This document shows, in pieces, positions 8,092 through 17,062 of a DNA stretch of 64,000 nucleotides. Position numbers and translations under genes: made by a program. The notes under the pieces are model-generated. The model saw only the letters and a list, made by a program, of their open reading frames with translations, was not told the origin of the DNA and did not search any database. The stretch lies in assembly GCA_001803045.1 (NCBI GenBank), contig MHAR01000056.1, positions 1 to 64,000 on the forward strand. The letters run 5' to 3'. This DNA is from Ignavibacteria bacterium RIFOXYB12_FULL_35_14 (GTDB lineage: Bacteria; Bacteroidota; Ignavibacteria; Ignavibacteriales; Ignavibacteriaceae). Numbering within the stretch: position 1 is the first letter of the stretch; each line of letters begins with the position of its first letter.

Positions 8092-9465
8092 CTATTTAAT
8101 CTTTTCAAACCTGGCAGTAAAATGTTTTAGCATCGGTGCTTCATAAGTAATCTTATAACCATTCAATTTATTCCTATTCCGAAATACTTCAAGAATAATT
8201 TCAATTACATAATCAATATGACTTTGAGTGTAAACTCTGCGAGGAACTGCGAGACGAACCAATTCCATTGGAGGAGGAATGAGCTTTCCATTTTCATTGT
8301 ATTTTCCGAACATCACGCTTCCAATTTCAACTGCACGTATTCCGCCTTCAATGTAAAGTTCACAAACAATTGATTGCCCGGGATAATTTTCCGGAGGAAT
8401 GTTGGGTAAAAATCGTTTTGCATCAATATAAATTGCATGCCCGCCAGGCGGTTCAATAATCGGTACACCTGCAGCAACAAGCTTTTCTCCCAAATATGCC
8501 ACGCTTCTAATTCTGTATTGAAGATAATGCTCATCTAAAATTTCTTTTAACCCTTGTGCAACAGCTTCGAGGTCTCTGCCGGCTAATCCTCCGTATGTTG
8601 GAAATCCTTCGGTAACAATTAGAAGATTACGGCATTGCATTGCAAGATTTTTATCATTCAATGCAAGAAAACCGCCAATGTTAACAAGTGCATCTTTCTT
8701 AGCGCTCATTGTTGCACCGTCAGCATAGGAAAACATTTCCTGTGCGATTTCTAAAACCGATTTTTTCGAGTAACCTTTTTCTCTAAGCTTTATGAAGTAA
8801 GCATTCTCAGCAAAACGGCATGCATCAATGAATAAGGGAATATTATAATTAACACAAATGTCTTTCACTTCTTTGATGTTCTGCATAGAAACAGGCTGAC
8901 CGCCGCCGGAATTATTTGTAACAGTTATCATGCACAACGGAATGTTCTCACTTCCTTTTTCTTCGATGAATTTCTTCAGAAGTGCTGTATCCATATTTCC
9001 TTTAAAGTCAGCCCGAACTTCGGAATGCTTGCCAACTTCAACAATAAAATCATCGGCTTCTGCACCAGTAAACTCGATGTTTGCTCTTGTTGTGTCGAAG
9101 TGAGTGTTATTCGGAAAATACTTTCCTTTTCCACCAACAATTGAGAATAGAATTTTTTCGGCTGCTCTTCCTTGATGAGTCGGTATGATAAATTTCATTC
9201 CAGTAATTTTTTTTACAGCGTCTTCAAATCGGTAAAAACTTTTTGAGCCTGCATAAGATTCATCTCCATCCATTATTCCCGCCCATTGTTTAGAACTCAT
9301 TGCAGAGGTTCCGCTGTCAGTCAACAGATCAATCAGCACATCATCAGCGTGAAGAAGAAAAGGATTATACCCGGCTTTCTTAATCAGCTTGATTCTTTCT
9401 TCTTTAGTGGTGAACCTGATTGGTTCAACTGATTTTATTTTGAATGGTTCAATGATTGTTTTCAT
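8092..9465 (-). CDS. tnaA: Tryptophanase (beta-eliminating lyase)
   Basis: A PLP-dependent beta-eliminating lyase that splits L-tryptophan into indole, pyruvate and ammonia. The PLP-lysine motif SAKKD is clear (Lys near residue 257 from the chosen start), as are LLTDSGT, PTHQGR and FPTYGG. Tyrosine phenol-lyase is the close alternative. The segment IRAVEIGS and the C-terminal HFTARF with His match the tryptophanase pattern; tyrosine phenol-lyases have an SMERG-like segment with Arg and Phe instead of that His. The ATG at 9465 (MKTIIEPFKIKSVEP) fits the family N-terminus. A 22-residue upstream extension starting at 9531 is open but unusual. No tnaC-like leader or tryptophan permease is adjacent. 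Confidence 0.88.
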   Translation of the reverse strand: MKTIIEPFKIKSVEPIRFTTKEERIKLIKKAGYNPFLLHADDVLIDLLTDSGTSAMSSKQWAGIMDGDESYAGSKSFYRFEDAVKKITGMKFIIPTHQGRAAEKILFSIVGGKGKYFPNNTHFDTTRANIEFTGAEADDFIVEVGKHSEVRADFKGNMDTALLKKFIEEKGSENIPLCMITVTNNSGGGQPVSMQNIKEVKDICVNYNIPLFIDACRFAENAYFIKLREKGYSKKSVLEIAQEMFSYADGATMSAKKDALVNIGGFLALNDKNLAMQCRNLLIVTEGFPTYGGLAGRDLEAVAQGLKEILDEHYLQYRIRSVAYLGEKLVAAGVPIIEPPGGHAIYIDAKRFLPNIPPENYPGQSIVCELYIEGGIRAVEIGSVMFGKYNENGKLIPPPMELVRLAVPRRVYTQSHIDYVIEIILEVFRNRNKLNGYKITYEAPMLKHFTARFEKIK

Positions 9466-9663
9466 ATCATACCCGAAAATATTTTGCATTATTTGGTTCG
9501 AAATTTTTTGAAAATTACTTCCTACAAACATAATAAACCGAAAAGCTCTTTTCTCAAAAGGACAAAATTATTTTATTAAAACTTACTTTTTCGTTGATTC
9601 TGCATTTAACAATCTATAATTTTCTTAAAAGCTTATCTCAATTATTTAACAAAAGGAGATGCT

Positions 9664-10476
9664 ATGAAAACAGAAGATACTTCTACCCTCGATCAATTGA
9701 GTTCGGAACAAGAGCTCAGCCACACCGATAAAATGATCGGTATTATCACTGCACCAAAAGAAACCTTTGTGAACATTGCAAAGTTCCCGCCTAAAACTAA
9801 GGATTGGTTTCTTCCTGTTTTAGTTCTTTGTGTTGTAATTGCTTTAACACAAATTCTGGTGATGACGAATCCCGACATTGCTTATCAGGCAAAGCAAAAG
9901 CAATTGGAAGCAATTCAAAAAAACTTTGATGAAGCGGTTGCTAGTGGGCGAATGACACAAGCTCAAGCGGATGAACAAATAGGCAATATCGAAGAAAGAA
10001 TGGCTTCAGGTGGTGCTATTACGTATGTTTTCCAGACTATCGGAATTTTCATTTTTGTCTTTGTTTTTTTCTTTATTCTTTGCGGCATTTACTTCCTGCT
10101 TTCAAAATTTGCCTTAAAAGGAAACGGAGTTTATGCATCGGCTTTAGTTGCCGATGGATTAGTTTCCTACATAGCCATGATTCAAATAATTCTTGCTGCA
10201 ATACTCGCTTTCGCTTTCGGTAGATTGATGAGCGACGTGAGTGTTGCTTCTTTAACCGGAACTGATAAATCTACTATTATTGGCTGGCTGCTTGCGAAGA
10301 TTGATCCGTTTTCGATTTGGGCTTACTCCGTTTTGGGCATCGGGTTGGCAAAAATGTTTAAGTCACAGTCAATGGGAAAATATATTATAATGGTTTTTGG
10401 GCTATGGTTAGTCGGTGGTTTATTAGTTTGGTTTATTGCTAAAGCCGTACCGTTCCTAAGCTTTTTAAATATGTAG
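9664..10476 (+). CDS. Yip1-family multi-pass membrane protein
   Basis: A 270-residue membrane protein with a roughly 45-residue cytoplasmic N-terminus containing an MIGIITAPKETFVNIAK segment, followed by about five hydrophobic helices. The N-terminal PKETF element and the helix layout match bacterial Yip1-domain proteins, whose function is unknown. A strong AAAGGAGAT ribosome-binding site lies six bases before the ATG. A helical, Gln/Glu-rich stretch (about 75-115) lies between helices 1 and 2. The gene is followed by a good rho-independent terminator. It is divergent from tnaA. Confidence 0.75.
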   Translation: MKTEDTSTLDQLSSEQELSHTDKMIGIITAPKETFVNIAKFPPKTKDWFLPVLVLCVVIALTQILVMTNPDIAYQAKQKQLEAIQKNFDEAVASGRMTQAQADEQIGNIEERMASGGAITYVFQTIGIFIFVFVFFFILCGIYFLLSKFALKGNGVYASALVADGLVSYIAMIQIILAAILAFAFGRLMSDVSVASLTGTDKSTIIGWLLAKIDPFSIWAYSVLGIGLAKMFKSQSMGKYIIMVFGLWLVGGLLVWFIAKAVPFLSFLNM

Positions 10477-10484
10477 GCATTCAG

Positions 10485-10518
10485 GTGAGATTCGCCCTGT
10501 AGGTGAATCTCACTTTTA
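10485..10518 (+). terminator. Rho-independent terminator after the Yip1-like gene
   Basis: A 12-bp stem (GTGAGATTCGCC with GGTGAATCTCAC, one G-T pair), a 5-base loop, then TTTTAAA, nine bases after the stop codon. The stem shares its GTGAG/CTCAC tips with palindromes found after the HepT gene. Confidence 0.8.
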
Positions 10519-10543
10519 AATTATATCTTACAAATTATTCAAC

Positions 10544-10834
10544 ATGAAAAATATCCTTGAAATAAAATCAGTTCTCGGGCTTCATAAACAAGAGCTAATT
10601 AGTAAGTATGGACTTAAATTTATCGCCATCTTCGGATCTTATACACGTGGGGAACAAATAAAAGATAGCGACATTGACATACTTGTTGATTTTGATAAAC
10701 CGATTGGAATTGAATTCATAGATTTAGCAAATGAACTCGAAGAAATACTTAATCATAAAGTTGATTTGGTTTCTAAGAATGGTGTTCAACCAAAATATTT
10801 AAGGGTTATTGAGCAAGAATTAAGTTATGTCTAG
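10544..10834 (+). CDS. mntA: MntA-type minimal nucleotidyltransferase (antitoxin)
   Basis: A 96-residue MNT-domain protein. The nucleotidyltransferase signature GS-x10-DxD is intact (Gly31-Ser32, Asp43, Asp45). In characterised MntA/HepT pairs the MntA enzyme AMPylates a tyrosine in the HepT toxin and so neutralises it. The gene overlaps the HepT gene by 8 bases, which fits coupled expression. The antitoxin role follows from the family and gene order; activity of this copy is inferred from the intact active site. Confidence 0.88.
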   Translation: MKNILEIKSVLGLHKQELISKYGLKFIAIFGSYTRGEQIKDSDIDILVDFDKPIGIEFIDLANELEEILNHKVDLVSKNGVQPKYLRVIEQELSYV

Positions 10835-11159
10835 CCGTGATCCCACATTGTTAATTGGTGACATTATTGAATCTGCAGAGAAAATGAAAGCATATACTGC
10901 ACACTTATCATTTGACGAGTTCCTTAGAGATTCTAAAACCAGAGATGCAGTTATAAGAAATTTTGAAATTATTGGAGAAGCTGCCCGAAGACTTCTAAAA
11001 GATTTTAAAAAATCTTACTTATCGGTTAATTGGTCAAGAATTATCGGCTTCAGAAATCGTATTGTGCATGATTACTTCGGCATTGATTATAAAATTGTAT
11101 GGAGGATTATAAAAAATAATCTGGATCAGTTGATTAAGGATTTGAGCTCAATACTCTAG
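10827..11159 (+). CDS. hepT: HepT-like HEPN ribonuclease (toxin)
   Basis: A 110-residue HEPN-superfamily (DUF86) protein. The R-x4-H-x-Y motif is complete: Arg76, His81, Tyr83 in RNRIVHDY. In this family the Arg and His form the RNase site and the Tyr is the residue AMPylated by MntA. With the overlapping mntA it makes a complete type VII-like toxin-antitoxin pair. The pair lies between unrelated housekeeping genes and is bracketed by GTGAG/CTCAC palindromes, suggesting a small cassette. Confidence 0.88.
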   Translation: MSSRDPTLLIGDIIESAEKMKAYTAHLSFDEFLRDSKTRDAVIRNFEIIGEAARRLLKDFKKSYLSVNWSRIIGFRNRIVHDYFGIDYKIVWRIIKNNLDQLIKDLSSIL

Positions 11160-11205
11160 TTATTTTAACCATCAACAAGACAGTCGCTGATGAAGCCAAT
11201 GTTAA

Positions 11206-11247
11206 AAGTGAGCCTCACTTGGTTAACCTTTGAAGTGAGCCTCACCT
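11206..11247. repeat. Two tandem GTGAGCCTCAC palindromes
   Basis: A perfect 15-base palindrome (AAGTGAG-C-CTCACTT, 11206-11220) and a second copy (AGTGAGCCTCAC, about 11235-11246) lie between hepT and the 3-prime end of priA. They share the core with the terminator stem before mntA and may terminate transcription from both converging genes. Confidence 0.7.
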
Positions 11248-11257
11248 GATAACCGAC

Positions 11258-13723
11258 TCACACCACACTTTGCGGATCAACATCGTATATCAAACGAATG
11301 TTACGGTAACGGGATTTGCGATTAAACTCTGCAAAAGCACCAAACAATGCTTTTTGTAAAACTTTTCCTCCTGGATCGGAATCTTTACTGCTTTTAATAA
11401 GAAGATGATAACGATAACTACCCTTTAACTTTGATATTATTGCTGGCGAGGGTGGAGCTATCTTTAAATATTTTTTATATACAAGCAACTCTTTATAATA
11501 ATCTACGATCGCACCTTTAGCTTTATTGTCATCTTCATCTTTAGTTTCAATTAAACAAATTCTCGTAAATGGAGGGTAACTCATCTTTTCACGATCGATA
11601 ATTTCCTTTTGATAAAAACCCTCATAATCATTTAATAAAACTTTTTGAAGAGCAAAACGTTTTTCATTTTGTGTTTGAATAATCACCTCGCCTTCAATCT
11701 GGCTTCGGCCTGACCTTCCTGCAACCTGGGTAAGCATTTGAAATGTTCTTTCATCTGCACGAAAATCAGGAATCCAAAGACTTGTCTCCGCTGAAATTAC
11801 TCCAACCAATGTGACTCTTGAAAAATCCAATCCCTTAGAAACCATCTGTGTTCCGACGAGAATATCAATTTCACCTCTACTGAATTCCATAAGCATTTTA
11901 CTTAAAGAAGATTTACGAGAAACAGTATCAGAATCAACACGCCTTACCTTAGCATTCGGGAAGTAAAATAAAATTTCATCTTCAACTCTCTCAGTTCCCG
12001 TTCCAAAATATTTAACTGAATGTGAACCGCAGTTAGAACAGGATTTCGGAACATCCTTTGTAAATCCGCAATAATGACATTGCAATAAGTTTTGATTTAT
12101 ATGATACACCATCGGTACCGAACAGTTCGTGCATATTTCTATTTCGCCGCAATCATCACAAAATATTTGAGTGGAAAATCCCCTTCTGTTTTGAAGAATT
12201 ATTACTCCTTCTCTTTTGTTTAGCCGATCTTCAATTTTATCAAGAAGAGTCTTTGTAAAAACATTTTCCATCCTTTTCTTCTTTCGTTCAACTATAACAT
12301 TTACTAGACTTATAATCGGAAGCTTAGCATTATCAACTCTCTCAGACAAATTGAGCAATTTATATTTACCACTAACTGCATTGTACATGCTCTCCATTGA
12401 TGGCGTAGCTGATCCTAGCAATACGGGACAAGTATTTATCTTTCCAAGAACAATTGCCGCATCTCTAGCGTTATATCTCGGGATTGAATCGCTTTGCTTA
12501 TAGCTTGCATCGTGTTCTTCATCAACAACTATCAAACCAATTTTACTTAATGGCGCAAACAAGGCTGATCTGGCTCCTACAACAACTTTAGATTTTTTAT
12601 TTAGAATTCTCCGCCAGGAATCATACCTTTCACCGATTGACATTCGGCTGTGGATAACTGTAATTGTATCACCGAAATTATTGTACAGCCTGAATGTTAT
12701 TTGAGGAGTCAAGGATATTTCCGGAACAAGAATTAGTGCAGTTTTATTTGAAGCTAGGGCTAACTTTATCAGTTCAATATAAACCTGAGTTTTGCCGCTG
12801 CCAGTAACACCGTGAAGAAGAAATGTTTGAAATACTCCATTTACAATTGAAGGAGTAACTTCAGCAATAATTGATTTTTGCTTTTCAGTTAGTTCAAAAT
12901 CTTGAAGCTGTTCCTTATACTCTTCGACATATTTTCTTTCAACTTCCTTTTCAAAAATCTCTATAAGTCCTTTTTTTGCTAAAGAATCAACTGATGATTT
13001 AGTTGTATCAGTTTTTTTTAGAAGTTGTGCTAGTGATTCTGTTTTATTTTTTTTTGAAATCAATTCAAGTAGAAGCGCAACTTGTTTGGGGGAACGGTTT
13101 TCTATTTCCGGTATATGATCATAAATATCTGAAATAGTTTTGGAAAGCTTAACAAAATTTGCAGTTTTGATTTTTACTTTTGCATCAGAAAGTAAAGTTA
13201 AAACATTTAGCGCACCTGCTTTCTCCAATCCTTGCAAAGCTGAATAGATGTTTTTCTTCTTAATTAATTTTTGCAGCGAGCTTATTGTGATTTCATCTTT
13301 TTCAGCAAGGACTTTTAATATTTTTCCCTTAGGCGAAGCTTTATTTTTTTCTTTCGCATAAAGCTCCGAGCATACACTTACATCGGAAATAATTTTTCGC
13401 TTACTTTCAATCTCCAAGCCGTATGGAACAGCTAGCTTTAATGCTTCACCTAGTGAACATAAATAATAATCGGCTAACCATTCATAAAACTTAAGATCGT
13501 CTTTGTTGAAAAGAGGAGCTTCATCGAGAATATCTGAGAGCGGTTTTATTTTTTCTGTTACTTCACTTTTATCTGAGAAGCTAATTACGAAACCGGTTAA
13601 AGTACGCTTGCCAAAAGGTGCAATTACCCGAACTCCGATTTGCAGCATTGATGATAGTTCATCGGGAACTAAGTATGTGAATGCATTCCGGAAAGGTAAT
13701 GGAAATACAACTTGTGCAAACAT
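11258..13723 (-). CDS. priA: Primosomal replication restart helicase PriA
   Basis: An 821-residue superfamily 2 DNA helicase that reloads the replisome at stalled forks. It shows an N-terminal DNA-binding domain, Walker A GVTGSGKT (305-312), a DEEH box (401-404), and the zinc-binding insertion with Cys pairs CDDC, CTNC, CHYC and CSNC. The helicase motif QVAGRSGR is near the C-terminus. Length and motif order are normal. Its ATG overlaps the TAA of the upstream lipoprotein gene by one base, so the two are translationally coupled. No other primosome gene is adjacent. Confidence 0.97.
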   Translation of the reverse strand: MFAQVVFPLPFRNAFTYLVPDELSSMLQIGVRVIAPFGKRTLTGFVISFSDKSEVTEKIKPLSDILDEAPLFNKDDLKFYEWLADYYLCSLGEALKLAVPYGLEIESKRKIISDVSVCSELYAKEKNKASPKGKILKVLAEKDEITISSLQKLIKKKNIYSALQGLEKAGALNVLTLLSDAKVKIKTANFVKLSKTISDIYDHIPEIENRSPKQVALLLELISKKNKTESLAQLLKKTDTTKSSVDSLAKKGLIEIFEKEVERKYVEEYKEQLQDFELTEKQKSIIAEVTPSIVNGVFQTFLLHGVTGSGKTQVYIELIKLALASNKTALILVPEISLTPQITFRLYNNFGDTITVIHSRMSIGERYDSWRRILNKKSKVVVGARSALFAPLSKIGLIVVDEEHDASYKQSDSIPRYNARDAAIVLGKINTCPVLLGSATPSMESMYNAVSGKYKLLNLSERVDNAKLPIISLVNVIVERKKKRMENVFTKTLLDKIEDRLNKREGVIILQNRRGFSTQIFCDDCGEIEICTNCSVPMVYHINQNLLQCHYCGFTKDVPKSCSNCGSHSVKYFGTGTERVEDEILFYFPNAKVRRVDSDTVSRKSSLSKMLMEFSRGEIDILVGTQMVSKGLDFSRVTLVGVISAETSLWIPDFRADERTFQMLTQVAGRSGRSQIEGEVIIQTQNEKRFALQKVLLNDYEGFYQKEIIDREKMSYPPFTRICLIETKDEDDNKAKGAIVDYYKELLVYKKYLKIAPPSPAIISKLKGSYRYHLLIKSSKDSDPGGKVLQKALFGAFAEFNRKSRYRNIRLIYDVDPQSVV

Positions 13724-14268
13724 TATTCTTGTTTTTTATAATAGGAACTTAATTTTCTATAAGCATCAGTTTCGGCCGAGAACATTGAGAACCTTAACAC
13801 TTTTTGTTTATCATCCCATAAAATTCTTTTATACGTTTTTGATTTTATTATCTCACCATTCGTTGATACTATACTGTCCGCAAGTTCCATCGTTAAAAAA
13901 TAAAATCCATCTTCATATACTATATTTTCGATACCGGCAATGTAGCTGAAATCAAATTTCACTTCTGCATCAAGATTATCGCCACTCAAAATTAATTTTC
14001 TGCTCGTAATAAAACGCCCTTCATTTTTCATCTCTCCAATGAACTCATCGCCCTTAAGCATCAGAGAGAATAAAGCAGAGGTATCTTGTCGAAATGCTTC
14101 GCTGTCAGTTGCATCCGATCTTATGTCAGTAATGCAAAGAGTTGCCGTTCCGCTTTTGTCTTCATTAAGAATCAGCTCGTAAGAAATTTTATTGAAGACA
14201 AGGCAGCCGGGGGTAGAGATCAAGATTAAGATAAGGATTAAGAAAGATGATTTGGAAATTCTGCTCAT
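13723..14268 (-). CDS. Hypothetical lipoprotein, 181 aa
   Basis: An unrecognised lipoprotein. The N-terminus has a basic start, a hydrophobic stretch of Ile/Leu and a lipobox-like STPGC, with Cys22 as the likely lipidation site. The mature part alternates beta-strand-like segments (YELILNEDKSGTATLCI) without a known motif. It overlaps priA by one base and follows the LD-carboxypeptidase gene by 10 bases, so it probably shares their transcript. Presence of the lipobox is seen; envelope location is inferred. Confidence 0.65.
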   Translation of the reverse strand: MSRISKSSFLILILILISTPGCLVFNKISYELILNEDKSGTATLCITDIRSDATDSEAFRQDTSALFSLMLKGDEFIGEMKNEGRFITSRKLILSGDNLDAEVKFDFSYIAGIENIVYEDGFYFLTMELADSIVSTNGEIIKSKTYKRILWDDKQKVLRFSMFSAETDAYRKLSSYYKKQE

Positions 14269-14278
14269 TTATTATCCT

Positions 14279-15316
14279 TTATATTACTGCATTTTCTAAA
14301 AGAGTTAAGGTTTGATTTATTGTGTCAAGTTCCGCTTTGATTCCTATCGGTAGTGTAAACTTATTTTTAATGTGTCCGAAAGACATTCCATAAATAACAG
14401 GAATGTTTAGGTTCGACAATCTATCAAATAATACTTCCATCAGCGAAAATGACGTACTGAAAGATGGATCTTTTTCTTTTGGCTCACAATCCTTAAAAAC
14501 TCCCACTACAATTCCGGCAGCTTTATCAAACTTACCAGATTGAATGAGCTGCGTAAGCATTCTATCGATTCTATAGGGTTCCTCTCCTATTTCTTCCAGA
14601 AATATGATTTTGCCTTCTCCATTAAAATCATATTTGGTTCCGATAAGTGAATTCAATACTGATAAATTTCCACCGACCAATTCACCAACAGCTTTTCCGC
14701 TCACGATGGTTTTAATTCCATTATTATCTTTTTCATCTTCGCCTTTAGCACTAATCAAAACCAAATCTTTCTCGGGATGAACAAGCACTTCATTAAAATA
14801 AGTCACACTAAAATCATTGAAGGAAGAAATTCCGACTGGACCGTGAAAAGTAACTAACCCTGTTTCAGCATAAATTCCATTCAGCATGGCTGTAACATCG
14901 CTGTAACCTATAAAAACTTTAGGATTATTTTTTATGAGATTGTAATCAAGCATTGGTAAAATCCTTGCACAACCATAACCGCCGCGCGCGCAAATGATCC
15001 CTTGAACATTTTTGTCAGCAAACATCGAGTTCACTTCCTCAGCTCTCGATTCATCTGTTCCTGCAAGATAACCGGTCTTTGAAAGGATTCTATCATTGTA
15101 AAAAACTTTATAGCCAAGCTTCTCTAAATTTTCTTTTGAGTATTTTAATTCATCCTCAGATATATAACTTCCCGGAGCGATTAATCCGAGGGTATCGCCA
15201 GGTTTCAATCGCGGCGGCTTAATTTTATTTTGCGGAAGAACTGCTGGATAGACATTAGGAATTGCAGAAAACACTGCCGCAGTTGAAACAGATTTTATGA
15301 AACTTCTTCTTTGCAT
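14279..15316 (-). CDS. LD-carboxypeptidase (peptidase S66), Tat-exported
   Basis: A 345-residue S66-family serine peptidase, the family that removes the terminal D-Ala from murein tetrapeptides. The nucleophile motif is GYSD (Ser139). The Glu of LEEIGEEPYRIDR near 247 and the His of SFGHIKN near 316 complete the family triad. The N-terminus begins MQRRSFIKSVSTAAVF, a twin-arginine export signal. Characterised LdcA is cytoplasmic, so export would place this enzyme in the periplasm. It precedes the lipoprotein gene and priA on the same strand. Confidence 0.85.
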   Translation of the reverse strand: MQRRSFIKSVSTAAVFSAIPNVYPAVLPQNKIKPPRLKPGDTLGLIAPGSYISEDELKYSKENLEKLGYKVFYNDRILSKTGYLAGTDESRAEEVNSMFADKNVQGIICARGGYGCARILPMLDYNLIKNNPKVFIGYSDVTAMLNGIYAETGLVTFHGPVGISSFNDFSVTYFNEVLVHPEKDLVLISAKGEDEKDNNGIKTIVSGKAVGELVGGNLSVLNSLIGTKYDFNGEGKIIFLEEIGEEPYRIDRMLTQLIQSGKFDKAAGIVVGVFKDCEPKEKDPSFSTSFSLMEVLFDRLSNLNIPVIYGMSFGHIKNKFTLPIGIKAELDTINQTLTLLENAVI

Positions 15317-15359
15317 TGTGTTATTTTTTTTCTGCCATTTTTAAACTTATAAGTTAAGA

Positions 15360-15546
15360 ATAAGGTGATAAGGTTTTTTATTACGCTAAAGTCTGGTTAC
15401 TAAGGTTAACAACAATTAGAACATTTTCCAGTTTTCTTTAAAATTTTCCTTTCTTAAAGAGATTATCTTTGCGTTAAAATAAAAATCCTTTAATAACTAA
15501 CCTTAGTAACAGTCTGATCCCCGACAGATAAACCTGATCACCTTAT
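15360..15546. repeat. Nested inverted-repeat element, copy A (187 bp)
   Basis: The outer arms ATAAGGTGATAAGGTT and its counterpart AACCTGATCACCTTAT enclose inner arms GTTACTAAGGTTA and TAACCTTAGTAAC. The element lies between the lysA stop and the LD-carboxypeptidase start. Related copies are at 54344-54542 and 63371-63517. The layout suggests a non-autonomous mobile element with no coding capacity. Confidence 0.7.
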
Positions 15547-15581
15547 CAAAAAGAAGCATTTCTATTTTATTAACTGTAAGC

Positions 15582-16850
15582 TTATGAATTAATTATTTTC
15601 TCATCAAACAAAAGATGGTCGTAAGTTTCTCTGCTGCGGATAACATAAAACTTATCATTAGCAACAAGCACCTCCGGTGGTTTTCGTCTTGCATTATAAT
15701 TTGATGCCATAACCATTCCATAAGCACCGGCAGACATGACAGCAATATATTCGCCTCTTTTTGATTCCTGGATTTTCCGTTTTCGACCAAGGAAATCACC
15801 CGTCTCACAAACGGGTCCCACTATATCTGAAATTATTTCTGCCCGATCAGAATGAACCTCAACGGGTTGAATATGATGATGCGCCCCGTAAATGCTTGGG
15901 CGAATAATATCATTCATTGCTGCATCAGCTATGATAAAATTTTTCTCACCATTCTTTTTTGTATAAAGAATTTGAGCGACCAAAATTCCCCCGTTTGCAG
16001 TTAAAAATCTTCCTGGTTCAAAGAAAATATGACAATCTAATTTCTTTAAGATCGGAGAAATCGCTTTAGCATAATCTTGAATTGAAAATGTTTCTTCGTA
16101 GCCATACTTTACACCAATTCCGCCGCCAACGTCAAAATGCTTTAGATGCACACCGCTATCTTTCAATTCAAAATAAATTTGAGAAAGCTTCTCAACTGCT
16201 TCTGTAAAGGGCTGAATGCTTGTAATCTGCGAACCGATGTGCATATCAATTCCCGTGAATAAAATATTCTTAAATCGGTTTTTATCCTTGAACAAACCAA
16301 GTGCAGACTTAGTATCAATGCCGAACTTATTTTCCGATAATCCAGTCGAAATGTATGGGTGAGTTTGAGCATCAACATCGGGATTAACTCGAATTGCAAC
16401 CCGTGCGACTTTTTTCATCTCACCGGCAATTGTGTTTATCAATTCCAATTCTTCTTCAGATTCAGCTTTGATCATCAGCAAATCTTTTTGCAAACCTAAA
16501 CGGATTTCATTAAGAGTTTTTCCAACTCCAGTTAAAATAAGTTTGCGGGGATCAGCACCGGCAAGCAATGCTCTCTTCAATTCGCCTTCCGAGTTAACAT
16601 CAACACCGCTGCCAAGATCAACAAATGTTTTTATTACATTTATATTGAAGTTGCTTTTGGCAGCAAAGAAAATTGTATGAGGAATTTCTTCAAATGCTTC
16701 AGTAAATTCTTTGTAGCGATCTATAAAAAAGTTTTTGCTGTATATGTAGGCCGGGGTTCCAACTTCCTGAATTATTTTTTTTACAGAAACGTTCTCACAG
16801 AAAAGTTCATCACTTTTATAGGTGAAATATGATGAGTCGAATAGGTTCAT
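15582..16850 (-). CDS. lysA: Diaminopimelate decarboxylase
   Basis: A fold-type III PLP enzyme that decarboxylates meso-diaminopimelate to L-lysine, the last step of lysine synthesis. At 422 residues it is of normal length. The PLP lysine sits in FFAAKSN (Lys65), followed by HIGSQ, the glycine-rich DVGGGIGVKY, EPGRFL and GPVCETGDFL, whose Cys serves the partner subunit's active site. No other lysine gene is adjacent. It is divergent from leuS across 212 bases. Confidence 0.95.
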   Translation of the reverse strand: MNLFDSSYFTYKSDELFCENVSVKKIIQEVGTPAYIYSKNFFIDRYKEFTEAFEEIPHTIFFAAKSNFNINVIKTFVDLGSGVDVNSEGELKRALLAGADPRKLILTGVGKTLNEIRLGLQKDLLMIKAESEEELELINTIAGEMKKVARVAIRVNPDVDAQTHPYISTGLSENKFGIDTKSALGLFKDKNRFKNILFTGIDMHIGSQITSIQPFTEAVEKLSQIYFELKDSGVHLKHFDVGGGIGVKYGYEETFSIQDYAKAISPILKKLDCHIFFEPGRFLTANGGILVAQILYTKKNGEKNFIIADAAMNDIIRPSIYGAHHHIQPVEVHSDRAEIISDIVGPVCETGDFLGRKRKIQESKRGEYIAVMSAGAYGMVMASNYNARRKPPEVLVANDKFYVIRSRETYDHLLFDEKIINS

Positions 16851-17062
16851 ATCAAGTAGAATTTATTTTTTGAATTTGTTAGTTCGAAGATAAAGAAAAT
16901 TTGTGTTTCCTTCTAAATCTTGAACAATGCATAGTATTCTCTACAAAAAAAATTCACTGTCATTTAATCATTCTCCGAGGAGTCATTCGGATATCCAATC
17001 AATCTAATCCGTTTGAAATACCTCTCCTTTTCGGTAAATTTGTCAAAATTTTTTAAGAAATA

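Noticed and set aside
8092-9465. Tyrosine phenol-lyase
   Set aside because: The IRAVEIGS segment and the C-terminal His of HFTARF match tryptophanase; the Arg and Phe expected in tyrosine phenol-lyase are absent.
9466-9531. 22-residue N-terminal extension of tryptophanase
   Set aside because: The ORF is open but the family starts at the ATG at 9465, and the extension has no similarity to known tryptophanases.
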